DNA of 64,000 nt. It comes from Anaeromyxobacter oryzae. Lineage in GTDB: Bacteria; Myxococcota; Myxococcia; Myxococcales; Anaeromyxobacteraceae. The notes under the pieces were generated by a model. It did not search any database. It saw only the letters and a list, made by a program, of their open reading frames with translations, and had not been told where the DNA came from. Within the stretch, counting starts at the first letter, position 1. Each line of letters begins with the position of its first letter. Shown piece after piece: positions 57,439 through 64,000 of the stretch. A program made the position numbers and the translations under genes. The DNA is taken from assembly GCF_023169945.1 (NCBI RefSeq), contig NZ_AP025591.1:4708481-4772480 (forward strand). The letters run 5' to 3'.

Positions 57439-58834
57439 CGAGCCCTCCGTCCGCGCCGCCCTGAAGGAGCTGGTCCAGGGCCGGGGGTGGGAGCCGCTCG
57501 TCGCGCGCTCCGGCGCCGAGGCCCTCGACCTCGTCGAGCGGGTGGACGCGGTGGTGACCGACTTCTCCATGCCCGAGATGGACGGCATGGAGCTGCTGCG
57601 CGCGGTCCACGAGCGGGACGCCAGCCTGCCGGTGATCCTCCTCACCGCGCACGGCTCGGAGCGCCTCGCCGTCCGCGCCATCAAGGCAGGTGCGTACGAG
57701 TACGTGACGAAGCCGTTCGACGTCGACGAGATGCTCGTCGCGCTGGGGCGCGCGGTCGAGGCGCGGCTGCTACGCCAGCGCAATCGCCAGCTCACGGCCG
57801 AGCACGCGATCGGGCGTCGCGTCGTGTGCGACTCGGCCGCGATGCGGACCCTCCTCGACGCGACCGCCCGCGTCGCGGCGAAGGAGATCACGGTACTCGT
57901 GCGCGGCGAGACCGGGACGGGGAAGGAGCTCATCGGCTCCCTCCTGCACGCGCAGAGCCCGCGCGCGAGCGGGCCGCTCGTCCGCTTCAACTGCGGCGCG
58001 ATCCCCGCGGAGCTCGCCGAGGCGGAGCTCTTCGGGCACACGCGCGGCGCGTTCACCGGCGCCACGCAGGCCCGCCCAGGGTTCTTCGCGGAGGCGAACC
58101 ACGGCACGCTCGTCCTCGACGAGGTCGGGGAGCTGCCGCTGTCCGTCCAGGCGAAGCTCCTGCGCGCGCTCCAGGACGGGGAGATCCAGCCCGTCGGCTC
58201 GGGGCGCGTGGAGCGCGTCGACGTCCGGATCGTCGCGTGCACGAACCGCGATCTCGCGAGCGAGGTGCGCGCGGGCCGCTTCCGCGAGGACCTCTATTAC
58301 CGGCTGGCGGTCGTCGAGCTGCTCGTCCCGCCGCTGCGCGACCGGAGGGAGGACATCCCCGCGCTGGCGCACGAGTTCGCCCTGCGCTATGCGGACCGGT
58401 TCGGATCCGAGGAGGTCCGGCTCGCGCCCGCCCTCGTCGAGCGCCTCGCGGCCGCGGACTGGCCCGGCAACGTGCGCCAGCTCGAGAACGTGGTCGCGCG
58501 GATGGTCGCCCTGAGCGGAGGCGGCGAGCTCGGCCCGGAGTCCTTCGACGGCAGGCCGGCCGACGCGACCTCCCCGGACGCCGCGGCGCGCGGGGATCCG
58601 GGGCCGGTGCGGGACGAGCCCGGACCGCCGCCGGACGGCGCGGACGCGGCCAGCCACACGCTCCGGGAGCAGCTCGACGCGCTCGAGCGCAGCGTCATCG
58701 CGAGGACGATGACCGCGGTCGGCGGGAATCAGTCGGAGGCGGCGCGGCGGCTCGGGATCAGCCGCAACACGCTCACCGAGCGTCTGCGCCGCTACGAGAT
58801 CGCGGCCGACTTCGGCGCGGGCGACGCACGCTAG
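57413..58834 (+). CDS. NtrC-family sigma-54-dependent response regulator
   Basis: 473 aa. Receiver domain with Asp50 (V-V-T-D-F-S-M-P-E-M-D-G). AAA+ domain with Walker A G-E-T-G-T-G-K-E (~163), sigma-54 contact loop G-A-F-T-G-A at 212-217, Walker B T-L-V-L-D-E-V-G-E and R-finger region. C-terminal Fis-type HTH N-Q-S-E-A-A-R-R-L-G-I-S-R-N-T-L-T-E-R. It should activate -24/-12 promoters after phosphorylation by the upstream kinase. A matching promoter candidate lies 225 bases downstream at 59059-59074. Confidence 0.95.
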   Translation: MARVLVVDDEPSVRAALKELVQGRGWEPLVARSGAEALDLVERVDAVVTDFSMPEMDGMELLRAVHERDASLPVILLTAHGSERLAVRAIKAGAYEYVTKPFDVDEMLVALGRAVEARLLRQRNRQLTAEHAIGRRVVCDSAAMRTLLDATARVAAKEITVLVRGETGTGKELIGSLLHAQSPRASGPLVRFNCGAIPAELAEAELFGHTRGAFTGATQARPGFFAEANHGTLVLDEVGELPLSVQAKLLRALQDGEIQPVGSGRVERVDVRIVACTNRDLASEVRAGRFREDLYYRLAVVELLVPPLRDRREDIPALAHEFALRYADRFGSEEVRLAPALVERLAAADWPGNVRQLENVVARMVALSGGGELGPESFDGRPADATSPDAAARGDPGPVRDEPGPPPDGADAASHTLREQLDALERSVIARTMTAVGGNQSEAARRLGISRNTLTERLRRYEIAADFGAGDAR

Positions 58835-58838
58835 AGCC

Positions 58839-58861
58839 TCCGTCCCTCCGCCGGCGACGGA
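58839..58861. terminator. Hairpin after the NtrC-type regulator gene
   Basis: TCCGTC and GACGGA form a 6-bp stem with an 11-base loop, starting five bases after the stop. It would separate the regulator transcript from the operon downstream. Confidence 0.35.
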
Positions 58862-58948
58862 TCCGCTCGCGTCCGTCCGCCCGCGTCTGCCCGCTCGCCC
58901 GGCGCGGTGGCGGCGCTCTCCGTGAAGGGCGTCTTCCGCGCCTGCTCT

Positions 58949-58961
58949 CTCAAACGTTGAG
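58949..58961. promoter_or_regulatory. Possible activator-binding palindrome upstream of the -24/-12 promoter
   Basis: CTCAAACGTTGAG: CTCAA and TTGAG pair around a 3-base centre, about 100 bases upstream of the sigma-54 promoter candidate, the usual distance for an NtrC-type enhancer site. The arms are short and only one copy is seen. Confidence 0.3.
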
Positions 58962-59058
58962 CGATCTGCGCCGGGCGCCGCGGCTCCGGGCGTCCGTCAC
59001 GCGCTCCTCGTCGAAGGAAGACTCGCGCCTGCGCTGCGGACTCGGCGATCCCACCTCG

Positions 59059-59074
59059 TGGCCCGATGGCTGCA
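59059..59074 (+). promoter_or_regulatory. Candidate sigma-54 (-24/-12) promoter
   Basis: TGGCCC-GATGG-CTGCA matches TGGCAC-N5-TTGCA at 9 of 11 defined positions, with GG and GC exactly 10 bases apart. It lies 71 bases before the ATG at 59146 and 225 bases after the NtrC-type gene. The rest of 58835-59145 shows no gene. Confidence 0.55.
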
Positions 59075-59145
59075 ACACCCTTCCCCGCGCCGGCGGTCGC
59101 CGGCGGCACACGGACACCGGCGCCGGCCGGGGAAGGAACGCGGAG

Positions 59146-59769
59146 ATGCATGCTGCAACGCGGAGCATCGGACTCGTGGCAGGGCTGCTGATGGCCGTCG
59201 CCCCGGAGATCGGGAGGGCGGGGGACTGGAGCACGGGCGACGTCGGGGACCAGCTTCCCGCGCCGCCCAGCGTGTATCTCCTCGTCGGCGGCGGGGTGAC
59301 GGACTTCACCCGGAGCGTGGTCAAGGACCGCTTCGGCGTCGGGGGCGCCTGGGACCTCCGGCTCGGGATCGGGAGTCGCTCCTACGTCGGCGGCGAGGTG
59401 GCGTACGTCGGCAGCTTCCGGCGCGGCGCAGGGGCGGACCCGGACCTCGGGTCGAGCGGCGCCGAGGGCGTCCTCCGGCTGCAGGTGCCGTACGCGGTGC
59501 GCGGCTGGCTCGTCGAGCCCTTCGTCTTCGGCGGCATCGGCTGGAGCCATCTGTCGCTCCGCAACGCCGCGCCGGACGTGAAGAGCACGGACGACATCGG
59601 CGTGATCCCGTTCGGCGGCGGGCTCACCGTCGGCTACGGCAACCTGCTCCTCGACGCGCGGTTCACGTACCGCTCGAGCTTCTCCGAGGACCTCGCGGTC
59701 GCGGCGGGGCCGGGGTCGAAGGACTTCTCCCAGTGGGGCATCAGCGCATCCGTCGGGTACGAGTTCTGA
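59146..59769 (+). CDS. Small outer-membrane beta-barrel protein (OmpA/OprF-N-like fold)
   Basis: 207 aa from the ATG at 59146 with GGAAGGA eight bases upstream. Signal peptide G-L-V-A-G-L-L-M-A-V-A-P-E-I-G-R-A. The mature part is a beta-barrel of about eight strands (V-Y-L-L-V-G-G-G-V-T-D-F, Y-V-G-G-E-V-A-Y-V-G-S, W-L-V-E-P-F-V-F-G-G-I-G-W, S-A-S-V-G-Y-E-F) ending in Phe. It is the first gene after the -24/-12 element and 38 bases before a tolC gene, so it may be part of an envelope-stress or efflux regulon. Confidence 0.7.
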   Translation: MHAATRSIGLVAGLLMAVAPEIGRAGDWSTGDVGDQLPAPPSVYLLVGGGVTDFTRSVVKDRFGVGGAWDLRLGIGSRSYVGGEVAYVGSFRRGAGADPDLGSSGAEGVLRLQVPYAVRGWLVEPFVFGGIGWSHLSLRNAAPDVKSTDDIGVIPFGGGLTVGYGNLLLDARFTYRSSFSEDLAVAAGPGSKDFSQWGISASVGYEF

Positions 59770-59807
59770 CGGCCCTTCCATCACCGCTCACGGACGAGGT
59801 GCGACTC

Positions 59808-61115
59808 ATGAAGTGGAAGACCATTGCCGCGCTCGGCGGCGTCGCCGTCGCGGCGCAGGCGAGCGCGCTCCAGCCGCTCGACGCGTTCCTGCGCGGAGCC
59901 CGGAAGAGCAGCCCCGACGTCGCGGAGTCGCAAGCCGCGCGCAGGGAGGCCGGCGCCGAGGCGAACGCCGCGCTGGGCCGCGCGCTGCCCGGCCTGTCGC
60001 TGCGCGGGACCTACACCCGGAACCAGTTCGAGTCGACGCTCCAGTTGCCAGGCCCCGCGGGCGCTCCTCCGAGCGCCGTGACGATCACGCCGAAGGATCT
60101 GCTCGACGGGACGGCGACGCTCGACGTGCCGCTCGTGGATCTCGCGAGCTTCGCGCGGATCGCCTCGGCCCGGACCAGCGCGCGGGCGTCCGCGAGCCTC
60201 GAGGCCTCGACCGACCTCCGGGTCCAGGCGCTCGTGGCGCAGGACTACTACCAGCTCGTGGCGAACGCCGCGCTCGTCGTGTCGTCCCGCCAGGCGCTCG
60301 ACGTCGCCCGGAGCAGCCTCCGGATCGCGGAGCAGCGTCACGACGCCGGCACCACCACGCTCCTCGACGTCGACCGTGCCAGGGCCGAGGTCGAGCGCAA
60401 CGTCCAGCAGCTCGCGAGCGCCGAGCTCGACGTGTCGCTCGTCGCGCGCGCGCTCCAGTCGCTCACCGGCATCGCGCCCGACCTCGACGGGGCGACGCCG
60501 CTCACCGACGACCTTCACGAGGAGGCGCCGCTGGAGCGCTTCGAGGCGCCGGACGACCAGCTCCCGGCGATCGCCGCGGCGATCCAGGGCCGCATCGCCT
60601 CGGAGCAGGCGGCGACGGCGCAGCGGCTCGCGCTGCTCCCGAGCCTGGCCGCCAGCGCGACGGAGCGGACGACGAGCGTCGCAGGGCTCACCGGGCGGGA
60701 GACCTACTGGCAGGCGGTCGTCGGGCTCACCTGGACGTTCGACCTCACGTCGCTCGCGAACATCCGGGCCCGGGACGCCGCGGCCGACGGGGCGCGTGCC
60801 CGCGAGCAGCGCACGCGCCTCGCGGCGCGCGACGACATCCACCGCGCCTGGCAGACGGTCCGGACGAGCATCGAGCGGAGCCGGTCCGCGCGGGTCCAGG
60901 CGGAGGTGAGCGCCCGGGCGGCCAGGCTAGCGCTGGATCGCTACCAGGCCGGGACGGCGACCCAGCTCGATCTCCTCCAGGCGCAGCGCGACGCCTTCCA
61001 GGCCGACGCCGCGCGGATCCAGGCCGACGCCGACCTCGTGAACGCGCGGGCGCAGCTCAGGGTGGCGTCCGGGAAGGATCTTCTCCTCGAGCCCCGCGCG
61101 AGCCCCGCGCCATGA
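59808..61115 (+). CDS. TolC-family outer-membrane efflux protein
   Basis: 435 aa from the ATG at 59808 with GAGG nine bases upstream. Signal peptide L-G-G-V-A-V-A-A-Q-A-S-A. OEP repeats: L-R-G-A-R-K-S-S-P-D-V-A-E-S-Q-A-A (first helix), Y-Y-Q-L-V-A-N-A-A-L-V-V-S, E-Q-R-H-D-A-G-T-T-T-L-L-D-V (first repeat) and Y-Q-A-G-T-A-T-Q-L-D-L-L-Q-A-Q-R-D (second repeat). Probably the duct of the RND pump encoded after it. It differs clearly from the tolC at 31107. Confidence 0.92.
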   Translation: MKWKTIAALGGVAVAAQASALQPLDAFLRGARKSSPDVAESQAARREAGAEANAALGRALPGLSLRGTYTRNQFESTLQLPGPAGAPPSAVTITPKDLLDGTATLDVPLVDLASFARIASARTSARASASLEASTDLRVQALVAQDYYQLVANAALVVSSRQALDVARSSLRIAEQRHDAGTTTLLDVDRARAEVERNVQQLASAELDVSLVARALQSLTGIAPDLDGATPLTDDLHEEAPLERFEAPDDQLPAIAAAIQGRIASEQAATAQRLALLPSLAASATERTTSVAGLTGRETYWQAVVGLTWTFDLTSLANIRARDAAADGARAREQRTRLAARDDIHRAWQTVRTSIERSRSARVQAEVSARAARLALDRYQAGTATQLDLLQAQRDAFQADAARIQADADLVNARAQLRVASGKDLLLEPRASPAP

Positions 61116-61132
61116 GCGGCGGCGCGCGCGGT

Positions 61133-61147
61133 GCTCAGGCCCTGAGC
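61133..61147. repeat. 15-bp perfect inverted repeat between tolC and the RND adaptor
   Basis: GCTCAGG-C-CCTGAGC, 17 bases after the tolC stop. As RNA it forms a 6-bp stem with a GCC loop. It could partially terminate or stabilise the mRNA, or be an operator; the 160-base gap holds no gene. Confidence 0.4.
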
Positions 61148-61275
61148 GAACCGCTCACCGGGACGCGGCGCCCCCCGCCGGAAATGGCGCCGAGGGAGCC
61201 GATTCGGTGGCGGATCGCCCGTGGCCCGGCGCAAGCAAGGTGTCTCGTGATCACCGATTCCCGTCGGGGGCGTAA

Positions 61276-62409
61276 ATGAAGCGCAACAGGACCCAGCTCG
61301 TCGTCGTCATCGTCGGACTCGTCGTCGTCGTCGGAATCCTCGCCGGGGTGAAGGCCGGCCAGATCGTCACGATGGTGCGCGCAGGCGAGTCCTTCGTCCC
61401 GCCGCCGGAGGCCGTCGCCTCCGCCCGGGTCGAGGCCGCCCAGTGGGAGTCGACGCGCGCCGCCATCGGCTCGATCGTGGCGGTGCGCGGGGTGACGCTC
61501 GGCGCGGAGCTCCCCGGGCTCGTCCGCGAGATCACGTTCGAGTCGGGGAGCTTCGTGAAGCGCGGCGCCGTGCTCGTCAAGCTCGACACCTCCGCCGAGG
61601 AGGCGCAGCTCGCCGCAGCGAAGGCCGACGCGTCGCTCGCGAGCCTCAGCCTCCAGCGGACGAGGAAGCTGCGGCAGGGGGAGGCGAACGCGCAGGCGGA
61701 TCTCGACACGGCCGAGGCGCGCGCCAAGCAGGCGAACGCGGCCGTCGCGAACCTCGAGGCGACGATCGCCAAGAAGACCGTCCGCGCCCCGTTCGACGGC
61801 CGCATCTCCATCCGGCAGGTGGAGCTCGGGCAGATCCTCTCGCCCGGCACGCCCATCGCCTCGCTGCAGGCGGTGACCCCGATCCACGCCGACTTCTGGC
61901 TGCCGCAGCAGGCGCTCGCGGACCTGAAGCCGGGCCAGCGCGTCCGGATGCACACCGACGCGTTCCAGGGCGCGTCGTGGGACGGCGAGGTCACCACCGT
62001 GAACCCCGAGGTCGACCCGGCCACCCGCAACGTCCGCGTCCGGGCCACGTTCCCGAACGACGACGGGCGCCTCCGTCCCGGGATGTTCGCCAACGTCGAG
62101 GTGCTCTCCGAGAAGGCGCGGCCGGTCCTGACCATCCCGGCGACCGCGGTGATCTTCGCGCCGTACGGCGACTCGGTGTTCGCGGTGGAGGAGAAGAAGG
62201 AGGGGACGCGGACCGTCACCGTCGCGCACCAGAAGTTCGTCCGGACGGGAGAGCGCCGGGGCGACCTGGTCGCGGTCGAGGCCGGGCTGAAGGCCGGAGA
62301 GGCCGTGGTGAGCAGCGGCGCCTTCAAGCTGCGCAACGGCGCCCCGGTGAAGGTGGACAACGCGCTCGCGCCGAAGCCGCAGCTCGCCCCGAACCCCACG
62401 GAGCAGTGA
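61276..62409 (+). CDS. RND periplasmic adaptor protein
   Basis: 377 aa. N-terminal anchor helix (L-V-V-V-I-V-G-L-V-V-V-V-G-I-L-A-G-V). Barrel-sandwich parts L-G-A-E-L-P-G-L-V-R-E-I-T-F-E-S-G-S-F-V-K-R-G and V-R-A-P-F-D-G-R-I-S-I-R, with a short hairpin (~110-165) between them; then P-I-H-A-D-F-W-L-P-Q-Q and L-R-P-G-M-F-A-N-V. The short hairpin resembles MexJ/MdtN-like adaptors. It joins the RND permease, which starts 16 bases later, to TolC. Confidence 0.92.
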   Translation: MKRNRTQLVVVIVGLVVVVGILAGVKAGQIVTMVRAGESFVPPPEAVASARVEAAQWESTRAAIGSIVAVRGVTLGAELPGLVREITFESGSFVKRGAVLVKLDTSAEEAQLAAAKADASLASLSLQRTRKLRQGEANAQADLDTAEARAKQANAAVANLEATIAKKTVRAPFDGRISIRQVELGQILSPGTPIASLQAVTPIHADFWLPQQALADLKPGQRVRMHTDAFQGASWDGEVTTVNPEVDPATRNVRVRATFPNDDGRLRPGMFANVEVLSEKARPVLTIPATAVIFAPYGDSVFAVEEKKEGTRTVTVAHQKFVRTGERRGDLVAVEAGLKAGEAVVSSGAFKLRNGAPVKVDNALAPKPQLAPNPTEQ

Positions 62410-62425
62410 TCACCCGGACGACGCC

Positions 62426-64000
62426 ATGAAGCTCACCGATCTCTTCATCAGACGCCCCGTCATCGCCATCGTCGTCAACCTCGTCATCGTCATCGCGGGG
62501 GTGCAGGCGATCCGCACCCTCAACGCCCGCCAGTACCCGCGCAGCGAGAACGCCGAGATCACCGTCACGACGACGTACGTGGGGGCGAGCGCGGACCTCG
62601 TCCGCGGGTTCATCACCACGCCGCTCGAGCGCGTGATCGCCTCCGCCGACGGCATCGACTACATCGAGTCCGAGAGCAAGCAGAGCGTCTCGACCATCAA
62701 GGCCCGGCTGCGCCTCAACTACGACGCCAACAAGGCGCTCGCGGAGATCGGCTCGAAGATCGACCAGGTGCGCGGCGATCTCCCGCCCGACGCCGAGGTC
62801 CCGGTCCTCACCATCGAGTCCGCGGACAGCCAGTTCGCCTCCGCGTACCTGAGCTTCTCCTCCGACTTCCTCAAGCAGAACGAGATCACCGACTACCTCG
62901 TCCGCGTGGTCCAGCCCCGCCTCTCCGCCATCCCGGGCGTGCAGCGCGCCGACATCCTCGGCGCCCGGACGTTCGCGATGCGGATCTGGCTCAAGCCCGA
63001 CCGGATGGCGTCCCTGAACGTGAGCCCGGCGCAGGTGCGACAGGCCCTCGCGGCGAACAACTACCTCGCCGCGGTGGGCGAGACGAAGGGCTCGCTCGTG
63101 CAGGTGAACCTCACCGCGAACACCGACCTGCGCTCCGTGAAGGAGTTCCAGCAGCTCGTGATCCGCCAGAAGGACGGCGCGGTCGTCCGGCTCGGCGACA
63201 TCGCCGACGTGGTGCTCGGCGCCGAGGACTACGACACGGCCGTGAACTTCAGCGGGCAGACGGCGGTGTTCATCGGCGTCTGGGCCCTCCCGAACGCGAA
63301 CTCGCTCGACGTCATCCAGCGCGTCCGCACCGAGATGGCCTCCCTGCAGAAGGAGATCCCCGAGCAGATCCAGGCCCGCGTCGCCTACGACGCCACCGAG
63401 TACATCCGGGACGCCATCTCCGAGGTCGAGACGACGCTCGGCGAGACGCTCCTCATCGTCGTGGTCGTCATCTTCCTGTTCCTCGGATCCTTCCGCTCGG
63501 TGCTCGTGCCGGTCGTCGCCATCCCGGTCTCGCTCATCGGGGCGGTCTTCCTCATGCAGGTCTTCGGGTTCACGGTGAACCTCCTGACCCTGCTCGCCAT
63601 CGTGCTCTCCGTCGGCCTCGTGGTGGACGACGCCATCGTCGTGGTGGAGAACGTCGAGCGCCACCTGCGGGACGGGATGAGACCGGTCGTCGCGGCGCTC
63701 GTGGGCGTGCGCGAGCTGGTCGGCCCCATCGTCGCCATGACGATCACGCTCGCGGCGGTGTACGCGCCCATCGCCTTCCAGGGCGGGCTCACCGGGTCGC
63801 TGTTCCGCGAGTTCGCGCTCACCCTCGCCGGCGCGGTCGCGATCTCCGGCATCGTCGCGCTCACGCTGTCGCCGGTCATGTCGGCGTACCTGCTCCGGCG
63901 CGAGGAGGGGCGGCTCGCGCAGCGGATCAACCACGGGTTCGAGCGGATCCGCGCGGCGTACTCCCGGCAGCTCGAGCGCTCGCTCCGCTCGCGCGGTCCG
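62426..64000 (+). CDS. RND efflux permease (3' end beyond window)
   Basis: 525 codons are present, with no stop before the window edge. It starts M-K-L-T-D-L-F-I-R-R-P-V and has the first periplasmic loop, helices 2-6, and the proton-relay pair in S-V-G-L-V-V-D-D-A-I-V-V-V-E-N (~residue 398). The sequence is HAE-1-type (AcrB/MexB/MuxB-like) but differs from mdtB and mdtC. About half of the usual ~1030 residues is visible. It completes the TolC-adaptor-permease set that begins at 59808. Confidence 0.95.
   Translation, partial: MKLTDLFIRRPVIAIVVNLVIVIAGVQAIRTLNARQYPRSENAEITVTTTYVGASADLVRGFITTPLERVIASADGIDYIESESKQSVSTIKARLRLNYDANKALAEIGSKIDQVRGDLPPDAEVPVLTIESADSQFASAYLSFSSDFLKQNEITDYLVRVVQPRLSAIPGVQRADILGARTFAMRIWLKPDRMASLNVSPAQVRQALAANNYLAAVGETKGSLVQVNLTANTDLRSVKEFQQLVIRQKDGAVVRLGDIADVVLGAEDYDTAVNFSGQTAVFIGVWALPNANSLDVIQRVRTEMASLQKEIPEQIQARVAYDATEYIRDAISEVETTLGETLLIVVVVIFLFLGSFRSVLVPVVAIPVSLIGAVFLMQVFGFTVNLLTLLAIVLSVGLVVDDAIVVVENVERHLRDGMRPVVAALVGVRELVGPIVAMTITLAAVYAPIAFQGGLTGSLFREFALTLAGAVAISGIVALTLSPVMSAYLLRREEGRLAQRINHGFERIRAAYSRQLERSLRSRGP

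Overview
The window is very GC-rich DNA (strong G/C preference at third codon positions, many GTG starts, GGAGG-type ribosome binding sites). The gene content is Gram-negative: lipoproteins with lipoboxes, outer-membrane barrels, TolC/RND efflux, an NtrC-type sigma-54 activator and a caspase-like peptidase. Together these point to a myxobacterium, most likely Anaeromyxobacter or a close relative; this assignment is inference, since no rRNA gene is present. I see no rRNA, tRNA, CRISPR array, phage or insertion sequence. The window starts inside a GH94 glycoside phosphorylase-type gene and ends inside an RND efflux permease gene.

Layout. 1-9.7 kb holds small-metabolism and RNA-repair genes: the GH94 3' end, a proline-rich lipoprotein, an OprB-like porin, the archease-rtcB pair, a Cys-rich zinc protein next to a truncated phosphoribosyltransferase start, a BON protein, tenA, an HdeD-like membrane protein, a STAS-like protein and trmO. 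9.7-12.4 kb holds a PLP decarboxylase and an Omp85-type barrel. 12.7-16.9 kb is a tightly coupled set: ECF sigma factor, zinc-finger anti-sigma with a DUF4384-like domain, caspase-like peptidase carrying an EF-hand loop and a C-terminal barrel, and a seven-repeat RCC1 lipoprotein. A convergent operon (19.2-16.9 kb) encodes a cupredoxin, a five-repeat propeller lipoprotein and a YceI protein.

19.4-30.2 kb holds transport and envelope genes (orphan MacB-type permease, MFS), an SDR protein lacking the usual active-site Tyr/Lys, a metallophosphoesterase, a PAS histidine kinase followed by a cytochrome b and a Tat-exported molybdenum oxidoreductase, a phospholipase D-type protein, and a P-II protein with a candidate sigma-54 promoter. 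30.6-43.2 kb is an efflux cluster: marR with a 27-bp operator palindrome over its start codon, tolC, mdtA, mdtB, mdtC, then a second adaptor with an ABC-2 ATPase and permease.

43.8-54.0 kb is mixed: HNH endonuclease, SnoaL-fused sigma factor, VOC and SRPBCC proteins, DHFR-like reductase, single-domain response regulator, antiporter with two Usp domains, trehalose-synthase-like GH13 enzyme and GST. 54.1-64.0 kb has two divergent histidine kinases; one is coupled to an NtrC-type regulator. Just downstream lies a -24/-12 promoter candidate ahead of an outer-membrane protein and a second TolC-adaptor-RND efflux operon that runs off the end.

The most attractive candidate for an under-described system is the ECF sigma/anti-sigma/Ca2+-type caspase/outer-membrane-barrel operon. 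The best-supported regulatory signals are the marR operator and the -24/-12 element at 59059-59074.
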